Of a stretch of 64,000 nucleotides of DNA, positions 43,084 to 51,479 are shown in pieces. Positions within the stretch are counted from its first letter, which is position 1; every line of letters starts with the position of its first letter. This stretch comes from Phytohabitans houttuyneae. Its GTDB lineage: Bacteria > Actinomycetota > Actinomycetes > Mycobacteriales > Micromonosporaceae. A program made the position numbers and the translations under genes. The stretch is from NCBI RefSeq assembly GCF_011764425.1, contig NZ_BLPF01000002.1, positions 1,612,997 to 1,676,996 of the forward strand, given 5' to 3'. The notes beneath the pieces were generated by a model. The model was not told the DNA's origin and did not search any database. It was given only the letters and a program-made list of their open reading frames with translations.

Positions 43084-43680
43084 GTGGGATCGGCAAGCCG
43101 CGCCGCGGCGCTCGCGGCGGTGGCCTGCTTCGTCGGGGGCGCGGTCGCGGTCACCGTCGCGGTGGTCGCGGGGCCGGCCGCCGGCTGGACGGGGTACGTC
43201 AGCGAGGCGGGCATCGGATCGGGCGGCTACCCGGCGGTGTACCGCATCGGGGTCCTGGTCTTCGCCGCCGGCCTGCTCCCGCTCAGCGTGGTGGCCGCCG
43301 GCACCAGCCGGGTCGCCGCCGCCCTGTTCGCCGGCGCGGCCGTCGGTGGCGCGCTGTCCGGGGTGGCGACCTGCAGCGAGGGATGCCCGCTGCCACCCTT
43401 CGAAGCCGCCACCGTGGCGGACCTCGTGCACGGCGTGGCGAGCATCGCGGCGGTCGGGGCGTGCGTGCTGGCGATGCCGGTCGTCGCGACGCGCGCCACC
43501 ACCCGGTTGCGCCGGGCCTCCCTGGCCGCCGCCGCGGTGGCGTTTCCCCTCGCGGCCGCGGTCGGCGTGGGCATGCTGACCATCGGTCGCGGTGCCGTGG
43601 TCGGCGTCACGGAGCGGGTGCTCCTGATCACGGTCGCGGTCTGGCTGATCACGCTCGCCGCCAGGCTGCCGGAGCGCTGA
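43084..43680 (+). CDS. DUF998 family membrane protein
   Basis: 198 residues from the GTG at 43084. Six hydrophobic segments are visible: LAAVACFVGGAVAVTVAVVA, YRIGVLVFAAGLLPLSVVAA, VAAALFAGAAVGGALSGVA, VHGVASIAAVGACVLAMPVV, LAAAAVAFPLAAAVGVGML and VLLITVAVWLITLAARL. The pattern SEGCPLPP in the third loop followed by LVHG in the next helix is typical of DUF998 proteins. Function is unknown. The following small membrane gene is on the same strand. Confidence 0.7.
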   Translation: MGSASRAAALAAVACFVGGAVAVTVAVVAGPAAGWTGYVSEAGIGSGGYPAVYRIGVLVFAAGLLPLSVVAAGTSRVAAALFAGAAVGGALSGVATCSEGCPLPPFEAATVADLVHGVASIAAVGACVLAMPVVATRATTRLRRASLAAAAVAFPLAAAVGVGMLTIGRGAVVGVTERVLLITVAVWLITLAARLPER

Positions 43681-43788
43681 GCCTCGCCGGCGCGGGTAAG
43701 CTGGGCAGCGGCCGCGTTTGCGCTCCCGACTCCCAGGGTCGACGCGGCCCGCCAGCCCGAGCGCCTCACCAAGCGAGGTGGTTCGGCC

Positions 43789-44088
43789 ATGGCGTCAACT
43801 CTCGGGATCGTGGCAGCCAGCTGGGGCGTCGTGATGGCCGTCGCGCCGCTGCTTCAGATCCGCCGCATGATCATCCGCCGCTCGTCCGAGGACATCTCCC
43901 TCGGCTACTTCGCGGTGCTGCTGCCCGGGTTCGCGCTCTGGATCGCCTACGGCTGGAGCCGCGCCGACTGGGCGCTGCTGGTGCCCAACGCCGCCGCCCT
44001 CACCGTCGGGATCGCCACCATCCTGGCGAGTCTCGCGCTGCGCCGCGCGTCGGCGGACGGACATCTCTCCCCGGAACACCGCGACTGA
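43789..44088 (+). CDS. SemiSWEET/PQ-loop-like small transporter
   Basis: 99 residues from the ATG at 43789. Three membrane helices are visible: LGIVAASWGVVMAVAPLLQI, a middle helix around YFAVLLPGFALWIAYG, and LLVPNAAALTVGIATILASL. The Pro-Leu-x-Gln ending helix 1 (APLLQIRRM) and the SEDISLGYF loop are features of SemiSWEET sugar transporters, which work as dimers. The Asn of LLVPNAAAL would face the substrate path. The match is by motif only, and the sugar specificity is unknown. Confidence 0.65.
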   Translation: MASTLGIVAASWGVVMAVAPLLQIRRMIIRRSSEDISLGYFAVLLPGFALWIAYGWSRADWALLVPNAAALTVGIATILASLALRRASADGHLSPEHRD

Positions 44089-44126
44089 CCGCTTCGTCCC
44101 GTGCCGGGGGTCGGCACAATGGCGGG

Positions 44127-44882
44127 GTGCGATTGGTCACGCTCGACCGCGACTCGGTCGCCCCCATGCTGGCCGGCGAGACGCCGGGACCGGGCGCCAT
44201 CCTCGCTCACGTGGCCACCACCGGTCACGGCCGCGCCTGGGCCGACCAGTGGCCGTCGCCGTCGGCGCTGCTGGTCGAGGTGGGCGGCAACTACCTGCTC
44301 GCGGGCGCGCCCGAGGCGGTCGAGCCGGCGGCGCTGCGCCCGCTGGTGACCGGGTTTCTCGCCGCGCCGGAGCAGTTCGCGCCGGTGGTGGCGGAGGCCT
44401 TCCCGGACCGGACGGTGTGGGACCGGATCATCCACCGGCTGCCGGCAGGGCAGGACGCCCCGCCGCCCGGTCCGGCGTCCGGGGTGCGCGCGCTGAACGC
44501 GGCGGACACGGACGCGGTCGCGGGCCTCAGCCCCGAGCTGGCCTGGGTCACGAAGACCTGGGGCGGGCCGGCCGGGCTGGCCAGCCGCGCCCACGCGCTC
44601 GGCGCCTTTGTCGACGGCCGGCTCGTCGCGGTGGCCGGCTCGTTCTTCATCGGCGCCCGGCACGAGGACGCGGTCGTGGCCACCGAGCCGCCGTGCCGCG
44701 GGCGCGGGCTGGCCACCGCGTGCGCGCGGGCGTGGTGTGCCGGGGTGGTGGCCCGCGGCCGGACGCCGACCTGGACCACCTCACCGGACAACCTCGGCAG
44801 CCGGCGGATCGCGGAGCGGCTGGGGCTGGAGCTGGTACGCCGCGACGTGCTGCACGTGGTCAATGTGGACGTTCCCGGTTAG
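44127..44882 (+). CDS. GNAT family N-acetyltransferase
   Basis: 251 residues from the GTG at 44127. The acetyltransferase core lies in the C-terminal half: LGAFVDGRLVAVAGSFF, the CoA-binding PCRGRGLATACARAW and the last strand-helix SRRIAERLGLELVRRD. The N-terminal 120 residues form a second, GNAT-like but motif-free region, common in two-domain GNATs of actinomycetes. The substrate is unknown. It lies on the same strand as the PQ-loop gene 38 bp upstream and the Nudix gene 99 bp downstream. Confidence 0.75.
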   Translation: MRLVTLDRDSVAPMLAGETPGPGAILAHVATTGHGRAWADQWPSPSALLVEVGGNYLLAGAPEAVEPAALRPLVTGFLAAPEQFAPVVAEAFPDRTVWDRIIHRLPAGQDAPPPGPASGVRALNAADTDAVAGLSPELAWVTKTWGGPAGLASRAHALGAFVDGRLVAVAGSFFIGARHEDAVVATEPPCRGRGLATACARAWCAGVVARGRTPTWTTSPDNLGSRRIAERLGLELVRRDVLHVVNVDVPG

Positions 44883-44981
44883 CCGCGCCGTGCTGCCCAT
44901 CGTCGATAGCGCCGGCAACACCCTCGTCGACTTTCGCCGCGTCGCCGAGGGGAGCGGTGGCCGGGCGTCGAAGATCTGCCC

Positions 44982-45395
44982 ATGCCCGCGTCCCTGGTCG
45001 TGGTCCGCCACGCGGACACCATCCTGCTGATCTTCGACAGCTGGCGGCGGCAGTGGGAGCTTCCCGGCGGCACCCGCGAGCCGGGTGAGAGCGCCCACCA
45101 GACCGCGGTGCGGGAGCTGCGCGAGGAGACCGGCTTGGAGGTGGCGGGCCTTGTCCACGCAGGTGTGGCCGAGTTCGCACTCGTGGCGCCGCAGCGCCGC
45201 GAACTCCTTGCTGTGTACCAGGTCCGGCTCGAAGCGGTGCCCCCGCTGACGGTGAACGACGAGGCTTTGGCCTTCCGGTGGTGGTCCATCTCCGAACCGG
45301 CGGGCGAGGACGCAAGCCCGCTCGACGCGGAGATCGGCCGGCTGGTGGTCGCCGCGCCACCGACCGGCCCGGCCGGCGCGCCGGCCAGCACCTGA
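44982..45395 (+). CDS. Nudix hydrolase
   Basis: 137 residues from the ATG at 44982. The Nudix box is complete: [15 protein letters not shown] followed by [11 protein letters not shown], fitting Gx5Ex7REUxEExGU. Such enzymes hydrolyse nucleoside diphosphates linked to another moiety; the exact substrate cannot be read. The ORF is short and single-domain and ends in a Pro/Ala tail. It converges on the FAD oxidoreductase gene, and the 83 bp between them hold GC-rich inverted sequence that could terminate both. Confidence 0.88.
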   Translation: MPASLVVVRHADTILLIFDSWRRQWELPGGTREPGESAHQTAVRELREETGLEVAGLVHAGVAEFALVAPQRRELLAVYQVRLEAVPPLTVNDEALAFRWWSISEPAGEDASPLDAEIGRLVVAAPPTGPAGAPAST

Positions 45396-45478
45396 CGCCG
45401 CCGGGATCCAGGCGGCGGCCGGGCGCCGCCGGTCTGCCGTCCGGCCCGCCGCCGTCCGGCAAGGATCTTGAAAGCGGC

Positions 45479-46500
45479 CTAGAAGCGGTCGAGGCGGCAG
45501 CCTGACAGAGCCGGCTCGACGCTTCCGTCGACCACCTCCCGCGCGACAAGGCGGCCCACGGCCGCGGCGAGCGTGACCGCCGCGTGCATCACCGCCACGT
45601 AGAGGCCGGGGACCTCGGCGACCGGGCCGACGATCGGCTCACCGTCGACCGGCATCGGGCGCTCTCCGACCCGGGTGCTGAGCAGCTCGACACCCTCGGC
45701 GCCGCGGAACGTGGAGCGGACGGCGGCAAGGGTCCGCTCGGCCGAGTCCGCGGCGGCGATCAGCCGGTCCGCGGCGACCTGCCGAAGGTCGAAGTCCTCG
45801 GTGTTGACCACCGTGCGGACCAGACCGGCCGGGGCGCGGAGCCGGAACAGCGGCGACGGCGACGGTTCGACCGGGACGCGCACGCCGAGGGCACGCTCAG
45901 GGCGGCGGTGGCGACTCCGGCCGCCAGCACCACCGTCGCACCGGAGAGGGGGCCTGCCGCCGTCTCCACCCCGGCAACCTGACCCGCCGCATCCCGGCGG
46001 ACCGAGGTAACCGGCGTGTCCAGCTGCACCCGCGCGCCATGGGCGCGAGCGCCCGCGACCAGCCGCTCGGTCACGCCCACCGAGTCGACACCGCCGTCAC
46101 CCGGCGCCCAGACAGCCCACTCGGGAGGCTGCCGGACGGTCGGCTCGAGCGCCGCCACGGCGGCCGCGTCCACGATCGTCTGCCCGGGCCCGGCGTCCGG
46201 CGCACCGCCCTCCCGACGCCAGCTCAGCGAGCCGGACCAGGTGACCGGGAGTCCCGGCAGCTCGGCACCGAGCCGGTGGTACTCCTCGGTCGCGCTGGCC
46301 CGCAGCCCGGCGGCGGGACCTGTGCGCACGCCGGAGGCCCCGATCCAGGCGAACGAGTCCGCCGTCACGCCCGCGCCCGGCAGCCCGGAGTCGACCAACG
46401 TCACGGCGGCGCCCGCCCGGGCGGCGTGGTAGGCCACCGATGCGCCGACAATGCCGGCACCGACGACGACCACGTCCCTGCTCACCGGTGGGCTCGACAC
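45479..46500 (-). pseudogene. FAD-dependent oxidoreductase (DAO family), one frameshift
   Basis: The start is GTG at 46500, behind AAGG, with GTG 46485 as alternative. The first frame begins with the dinucleotide-binding motif VVVVGAGIVGASVAYHAARA and runs to GVATAALSVP. The second frame continues LGVRVPVEPSPSPLFRL to the stop at 45479, with RVGERPMPVDGEPIVG typical of the DAO C-terminus. One extra C in the run near 45893 (CCC to CCCC on the minus strand) restores about 340 residues. The family oxidises D-amino acids, glycine or similar amines. Confidence 0.75.
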
Positions 46501-46554
46501 GCTCACGACCTTAGCGCCCGCGGCGGCCCGGCCCGTTGCACGCGGGAAGCCTTT

Positions 46555-46883
46555 CGGCGTCAGGCAGCGCCCGGCCCGTTGCAGGCAGGACATCGACCAG
46601 GCGCGGCCCGGCGGGGCCTTGCCGCGCGGCTCCAGCACGACCACGGCGGGTCCGCGACGAAGTAGCCGTCGAGGTGGTCGTCCAGCTCGCGCCACCGGGC
46701 CTACAGGCGCTCGTGCTCGTCGCCCGGTCGCGGCCGGGCCCAGGTGAGGCGGATGCTGCCGGAGCGGCCGTCCGGGTGGCGCCAGCGCTTGCCGCGGGGC
46801 CGCCACAGGCCCAGGCGGGCGCCATCAGCCCACGATGGACCGAGCCGCCGGGCGGACAAAGCCACTGCCCGTCGTCCGGGCAC
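46555..46883 (-). pseudogene. possible decayed gene, unrecognised
   Basis: On the minus strand one frame reads WADGARLGLWRPRGKRWRHP to GDEHERL. It meets a stop and resumes ARWRELDDHLDGYFVADPP, then would need to shift frame into VVVLEPRGKAPPGRAWSMSC. The composition looks protein-like, but a nonsense codon and a frameshift break it. No family recognised. Confidence 0.3.
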
Positions 46884-46960
46884 TCCGCCGTCCGGGGGAG
46901 GGGAGCCGAATGTTTCCAGCAGGTTTCACTTGCGGACTCACCGATATCAATGCATGCTGT

Positions 46961-46974
46961 TTGCAGCGCTGCAA
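46961..46974. promoter_or_regulatory. LacI-family-type operator (perfect palindrome)
   Basis: TTGCAGCGCTGCAA is a perfect 14-bp palindrome with the central CG and TTGCA arms typical of LacI-family operators. It lies 169 bp upstream of the first GH43 gene. No LacI-type regulator gene is in the window. Confidence 0.55.
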
Positions 46975-47077
46975 GAGACGGGTGCGGGGGTGACCCGATG
47001 CCGTCTCGTTGCGGCGAATGCGGGCCCGGTGCCGGGCAAGTCGCGCTATCTGTGTAGGACCGTGCCCGCGGTCAGCC

Positions 47078-47093
47078 ATGTGAACGCTAACAT
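47078..47093. promoter_or_regulatory. second LacI-type operator, degenerate left half
   Basis: ATGTGAACGCTAACAT: the right half GCTAACAT would pair perfectly with ATGTTAGC, and the left half keeps ATGT and the central C. It lies 49 bp upstream of the first GH43 start, a position where bound repressor would block transcription. Confidence 0.5.
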
Positions 47094-47142
47094 CGACAGG
47101 CCTAAACCCACCTTCGGCGTGTCGCAGGTGAGGAGGGAACGG

Positions 47143-48654
47143 ATGAGCAGGGTTCGGCGCGCGTTGGCGCTCGCCGTGGCCGGGGCCGTCGTGGCGGTTT
47201 CGGCCGTGGTGGTGACGCTGTCCTCGGCGTACGCGGTCACGATCGACCCGAACGCGTGGTACCAGATCGTGTCCCGCCACAGCGGACTCGCACTGGGCAT
47301 CGCCGGATCGTCCACGGCGGACCAGGCCGGGCTGGTGCAGACAGCGCGGGGCGACCAGACCAGCAAGCAGTTCCAGTTCGTCGCCTCGGGCAACGGCTAC
47401 TACCGGCTCAAGGCCCGGCACAGCGGCAAGGTCCTCGACGTGTGGGAGTGGTCGACCGCGGATGGCGCGAACATCGTGCAGTGGCCGGACCTCAACGGTG
47501 CGAACCAGCAGTGGTCGGTCGTCGACACCACCTCCGGGTACGTCAAGATGGTCAACCGCAACAGCGGCAAGGCGCTGGACGTGTGGGAGTGGTCCACGTC
47601 GGACGGTGCGCGGATCTCCCAGTACACCGACGTGGGCGGCACCAACCAGCAGTGGCAGCTGGTCGCGGCCGGCGGCGGCACACCGACGACCGCGCCGACG
47701 ACCGGCGGCCCGGCGCGCACGTTCACCAACCCGGTCAAGCGCAACGGGCCCGACCCCTGGCTGACGTACCACAACGGCTACTACTACCTGGCCACCACCA
47801 CGTGGAACTCGACGATCACGATGCGCCGCTCGACCACGCTGGGCGGCCTGGCCACGGCCTCCGACCAGGTGGTCTTCAACCTCGCGGGCCGGGCGAACGG
47901 GTGCTGCAACATGTGGGCCCCGGAGTTCCATCTGCTCAACGGGCGCTGGTACCTGTACTACGTGGCCGGCCAGAACGTGGCCGACTACAACCCCACGCAG
48001 CGGCTGCACGTGCTGGAGAGCGCCGGCACCGATCCGATGGGGCCGTACACGTTCAAGGCCGACCTCGGCGGCGACTGGCAACTGGACGCCAGCGTGCTGC
48101 AGGTGAGCGGCCGGCTGTACCTGATGGGCACGTACAACGCCGGCGGCAGCTTCGGGCAGAGCCTGTTCATCACGCCGATGAGCAACCCCTACACGCTGAG
48201 CGGCTCCCGCGTGCGCCTGACCTCGCCGACCCTGAGCTGGGAGCGGCAGACCGGCGCGGTGGCCGAAGGGCCGGAGCCGCTCTACCGCAACGGCAGGACC
48301 TTCATCGTGTACTCCGCCAGCGCGTGCTGGGGTCCGGACTACAAGCTGGGCCTGCTCACCTTCACCGGCTCGGACCCGCTCAACCCCGCGCACTGGACCA
48401 AATCGCCGAACCCCGTCTTCCAGCGCAACGACGCCAACGGTGTCTTCGCTCCCGGGCACAACGGCTTCTTCAAGTCACCCGACGGCACCGAGGACTGGAT
48501 CGTCTACCACGCCAACGACTCGGCCGGCGGCGGCTGCGACATGAACCGCTCCACCCGGGCGCAGAAGTTCACCTGGAACGCCGACGGCACGCCGAACTTC
48601 GGCACACCCGTGCGCCTCGGCGTCACCCTCACCGCACCCTCCGGCGAGCGCTGA
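47143..48654 (+). CDS. secreted GH43 exo-alpha-L-arabinofuranosidase with ricin-type lectin domain
   Basis: 503 residues from the ATG at 47143, with GGAGGG five bases upstream. A signal peptide (ALALAVAGAVVAVSAVVV) is followed by a ricin-type carbohydrate-binding module (about 30-175) with QW repeats NGANQQWSVV and GGTNQQWQLV. A TTAPTT linker leads to a GH43 five-bladed catalytic domain. The base Asp is in RNGPDPWLTYHNGYYYL and the acid Glu in VAEGPEPLYRNG. The form resembles exo-1,5-alpha-arabinofuranosidases (GH43_26-like). It is first in an operon with an endo-arabinanase, so the two together degrade arabinan outside the cell. Confidence 0.85.
   Translation: MSRVRRALALAVAGAVVAVSAVVVTLSSAYAVTIDPNAWYQIVSRHSGLALGIAGSSTADQAGLVQTARGDQTSKQFQFVASGNGYYRLKARHSGKVLDVWEWSTADGANIVQWPDLNGANQQWSVVDTTSGYVKMVNRNSGKALDVWEWSTSDGARISQYTDVGGTNQQWQLVAAGGGTPTTAPTTGGPARTFTNPVKRNGPDPWLTYHNGYYYLATTTWNSTITMRRSTTLGGLATASDQVVFNLAGRANGCCNMWAPEFHLLNGRWYLYYVAGQNVADYNPTQRLHVLESAGTDPMGPYTFKADLGGDWQLDASVLQVSGRLYLMGTYNAGGSFGQSLFITPMSNPYTLSGSRVRLTSPTLSWERQTGAVAEGPEPLYRNGRTFIVYSASACWGPDYKLGLLTFTGSDPLNPAHWTKSPNPVFQRNDANGVFAPGHNGFFKSPDGTEDWIVYHANDSAGGGCDMNRSTRAQKFTWNADGTPNFGTPVRLGVTLTAPSGER
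47229..47660 (+). repeat. duplicated lectin-module DNA, copy 1
   Basis: This segment and 48793-49224 are direct repeats of equal length, offset by 1564 bp with no net indel. They encode the end of the signal peptide and the ricin-type module. Long exact blocks are visible, for example around GGACTCGCACTGGGCATCGC. Confidence 0.85.
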
Positions 48655-48679
48655 CCTCAGCGCGCGAAAGGGCACCTCG

Positions 48680-50197
48680 ATGAACCTCACCTCACCGGCG
48701 CCGTCGCGGCGGCGCCTCCGGCGGTCGCTGGTCGCCGCCCTGGTCGGCGCGGTCGTGGCCGCCTCGGCCGCGGTCGTCACGTTCTCCAACGCGTACGCGG
48801 TCACGATCGACCCCAACGCCTGGTACCAGGTCGTGTCCCGCCACAGTGGACTCGCACTGGGCATCGCCGGATCGTCCACGGCGGACCAGGCCGGCCTGGT
48901 ACAGACCGCGCGGGGCGACCAGGCGAGCAAGCAGTTCCAGTTCGTCGCCTCGGGCAACGGCTACTACCGGCTCAAGGCCCGGCACAGCGGCAAGGTGCTG
49001 GACGTCCTCAACTTCTCCACCGCCAACGGCGCCAACGTCGTGCAGTGGTCCGACCTGAACGGCACCAACCAGCAGTGGTCGGCGGTGGACACCGACTCCG
49101 GGTACGTCAAGCTGCTCAACCGCAACAGCGGCAAGGCGCTGGACGTGTGGGAGTGGTCCACGTCGGACGGTGGGCGGATCTCCCAGTACAACGACACGGG
49201 CGGGACGAACCAGCAGTGGCAGCTCGTCACGGTCGGCTCGGGCACCCCGACGACGGCGCCGACGACCGCGGCACCCACGAGCTCGCCCGGCACGCCGCCC
49301 GGCTCGTACCCCAACCCCGCCCGGCTGACCGGCTCGACCGGCGCGCACGACCCCACCGCGGTCCGGGCGCCCAACGGCACGTACATCGTCGTGACCACCG
49401 GCGACAACCTGCCGATCAAGACGTCGACCGACCGGACCTCCTGGCAGAACGCCGGTGTCGTCTGGCCGAACGGCGCCTCGTGGACCACGGCGTACACCGG
49501 TGGCGGCCGGAGCCTGTGGGCGCCGGACATCTCGTACCGCAACGGCCAGTTCTACCTGTACTACTCGGCATCGACCTTCGGTTCGCAGCACTCGGCGATC
49601 TTCCTGGCCACCAGCCCGACCGGCGCCGCCGGATCGTGGACGAACCAGGGGCTGATCATCGAGAGCAGCTCGGCGGTGAACTACAACGCGATCGACCCGA
49701 ACCTCATCGTCGACGACGCGGGTCAGTGGTGGCTGAGCTTCGGCTCGTTCTGGACCGGCATCAAGCTGATCCGCCTCGACTCCGGCACCGGCCGCAGGTC
49801 CACATCGGACACGGCGGTACGGGCGCTCGCGCAGCGGACCACGGCCGGCGGGGCGATCGAGGCGCCGTTCATCTACAAGCGCGGCGCGTACTACTACCTG
49901 TTCGTCTCGTTCGACCGCTGCTGCCAGGGAGCCTCCAGCACGTACCGGATCATGGTGGGTCGTTCGACGTCGGTGACCGGCCCGTACACCGACCGCAACG
50001 GGGTGGCCCTGACCGCCGGCGGCGGCACCCAGATCCTGGCCGGGCACGGCTCCATCCACGGGCCGGGCCATCAGGCCGTGCTCGGTGACAGCGGCGGCGA
50101 CGTGTTGTTCTACCACTACTACGCCGACAGCGGCGCGTCGTTCCTCGGCATCAACCAGCTCGGCTGGGATGCCGCGGCCTGGCCGTACGTCTACTGA
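48680..50197 (+). CDS. secreted GH43 endo-1,5-alpha-L-arabinanase with ricin-type lectin domain
   Basis: 505 residues from the ATG at 48680, 25 bp after the previous stop, so co-transcribed. A signal peptide, a ricin-type module nearly identical to that of the upstream gene and a Thr/Pro linker precede a GH43 domain of the endo-arabinanase kind. Expected residues are the base Asp in TGAHDPTAV, Asp in YNAIDPNLIVDD, acid Glu in GGAIEAPFIYKRGAYYYLF and His in GPGHQAV. DRCCQGASSTYRIMVGRS is characteristic of arabinanases. It should cut the arabinan backbone and leave oligomers for the upstream exo-enzyme. Confidence 0.88.
   Translation: MNLTSPAPSRRRLRRSLVAALVGAVVAASAAVVTFSNAYAVTIDPNAWYQVVSRHSGLALGIAGSSTADQAGLVQTARGDQASKQFQFVASGNGYYRLKARHSGKVLDVLNFSTANGANVVQWSDLNGTNQQWSAVDTDSGYVKLLNRNSGKALDVWEWSTSDGGRISQYNDTGGTNQQWQLVTVGSGTPTTAPTTAAPTSSPGTPPGSYPNPARLTGSTGAHDPTAVRAPNGTYIVVTTGDNLPIKTSTDRTSWQNAGVVWPNGASWTTAYTGGGRSLWAPDISYRNGQFYLYYSASTFGSQHSAIFLATSPTGAAGSWTNQGLIIESSSAVNYNAIDPNLIVDDAGQWWLSFGSFWTGIKLIRLDSGTGRRSTSDTAVRALAQRTTAGGAIEAPFIYKRGAYYYLFVSFDRCCQGASSTYRIMVGRSTSVTGPYTDRNGVALTAGGGTQILAGHGSIHGPGHQAVLGDSGGDVLFYHYYADSGASFLGINQLGWDAAAWPYVY
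48793..49224 (+). repeat. duplicated lectin-module DNA, copy 2
   Basis: Second copy of the module at 47229-47660. Differences are mostly synonymous, with a cluster of changes where DVWEWSTADGAN becomes DVLNFSTANGAN. The catalytic parts downstream are not closely similar, so only the lectin module was copied or converted. Confidence 0.85.
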
Positions 50198-50212
50198 CGG
50201 CGCACCTCACGA

Positions 50213-50242
50213 TCCGGCCCGGGGCCGCGGCCCCGGGCCGGA
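50213..50242. terminator. bidirectional terminator, 30-bp perfect palindrome
   Basis: TCCGGCCCGGGGCC (50213-50226), central GC, then GGCCCCGGGCCGGA (50229-50242). It lies 15 bp after the arabinanase stop and before the opposite-strand hydrolase stop at 50266. Confidence 0.8.
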
Positions 50243-50265
50243 CGCCGCCCCGAGGGCTGTCATGG

Positions 50266-51108
50266 TCACGCGGTGTGGCGCAGCAGGGCGTCCACGACGG
50301 CCGGCCACGTCACGCGCGGCACGCCCTGCCCGATGCCGGGCAGTGTGAGCAGCGTGGCGCCGGGGATCTCCGCGGCCAGCGCGACAGCGTTTCCGTGCGG
50401 GAAGAACGGATCCTCGTCCCCGTGGATCACCAGGGTCGGTGCGGTGATCTCGCCGAGCCGCTCGCGCCACCGCGGCTTGCAGTCGACGGCCGCGAACATG
50501 GTGCCGAGGTGGCTCGCCCGCTGTGCCTTCGCCGTGCCTCCCGCCCGGTCGAATACTGCCCCGGCGGTCGCCCGCACGTCCCGTTCGTCGAATCCGCGCG
50601 ACCCGGACAGCAGCCGCGCGGAGCCGGTCATGTAGTCGACCACGCTGCTTCGATCGGTCCAGTCCGGCCCCGGACGCCCGAACAGCTGCTCCATCACCTG
50701 CGGTGCGTGGTCGGGCAGGTCGGGATCGGCGGGTCCGGGCGCGACCGCACGGGTGGAGACCAGCGTCAGCGACGCGACCTGGTCGGGATGGTCGAGCGCG
50801 AGCAGCTGCGCGACGAAGCCGCCGACACCCATCCCGACCACGTGTGTACGCCCGAGGTCCAGCGCCACCACCAGCTCGGACGCGTCGGTCACCAGGTCGC
50901 GCAGGTCGTAGCCGGGCGCGTCCGGGTCGACGAACGTCGACTGGCCGGCGTCGCGCAGGTCGTAGCGCACCACGTACCGCCCGGAAAGCGCCGCGCACAG
51001 CTCGTCCGGCCAGCTCAGCATGGTGACGCCGACGAGCAGCACCGGCGGGTCCGCCGGGTCGCCGAAGGTCTCCACGCACAGCTCGACACCGTTGACCTTG
51101 ATGGGCAT
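50266..51108 (-). CDS. alpha/beta-hydrolase-fold protein lacking catalytic Ser and His
   Basis: 280 residues from the ATG at 51108, with GGAAGGAG six bases upstream. The fold matches aclacinomycin-methylesterase-like hydrolases: VELCVETFGDPADPPVLLV, WPDELCAALSGRYVVRYDLR, DAGQST and TLVIHGDEDPFFPHGNA. The nucleophile elbow, normally GxSxGG, reads GMGVGG, so Gly replaces Ser. The C-terminal motif usually GMGHDLP reads GIGQGVP, so the His is Gln. The Asp is kept in HGDEDP. The protein is therefore probably not a hydrolase; a binding role is possible. Both substitutions were confirmed at codon level. Confidence 0.8.
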   Translation of the reverse strand: MPIKVNGVELCVETFGDPADPPVLLVGVTMLSWPDELCAALSGRYVVRYDLRDAGQSTFVDPDAPGYDLRDLVTDASELVVALDLGRTHVVGMGVGGFVAQLLALDHPDQVASLTLVSTRAVAPGPADPDLPDHAPQVMEQLFGRPGPDWTDRSSVVDYMTGSARLLSGSRGFDERDVRATAGAVFDRAGGTAKAQRASHLGTMFAAVDCKPRWRERLGEITAPTLVIHGDEDPFFPHGNAVALAAEIPGATLLTLPGIGQGVPRVTWPAVVDALLRHTA

Positions 51109-51200
51109 CTCCCACTCCTTCCGAGTCATCAACTCAGACCAAGCGGCGCCCGAAAACTCATCGCACCCGCGCCGGGGCGTCGACAGAGCTAGAAACTCTC

Positions 51201-51234
51201 CCGAAAGTACCGCACTCAAGACCGCCACTTTCGG
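51201..51234. promoter_or_regulatory. inverted repeat upstream of the hydrolase-like gene
   Basis: CCGAAAGT (51201-51208) and ACTTTCGG (51227-51234) are perfect 8-bp arms 18 bp apart, about 95 bp before the start at 51108. It may be an operator; no regulator gene is adjacent. From here to 51479 I see no gene. On the minus strand a short protein-like fragment (HGLWWGTAKGFRNGSGSREL) ends at a stop near 51320 and may be a relic. Confidence 0.35.
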
Positions 51235-51479
51235 TGGTTACCGGGCCGTCGTGGCCTGGCCTCCGCCGGAGCGGTATTGATCGTCGCCAAAACCACCCAG
51301 GCCGCAGCCGCCGACTACCCGGTGGCCAACACGTCCGTGCCGGCCAGCTCCCGGCTGCCCGATCCGTTGCGGAAGCCCTTCGCAGTACCCCACCACAGGC
51401 CGTGTGCGGCGACTCCGGTCACCGCGCACGGCTTGGTGTCCCGGCCGGACGTGAACAGGCCCGGCTCAACAGAAGCGGG

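Noticed and set aside
42564-44126. Extension of the GNAT frame upstream of 44127
   Set aside because: It runs antisense to the SDR gene and out of frame with DUF998 and the PQ-loop gene, with Arg/Ala-rich composition.
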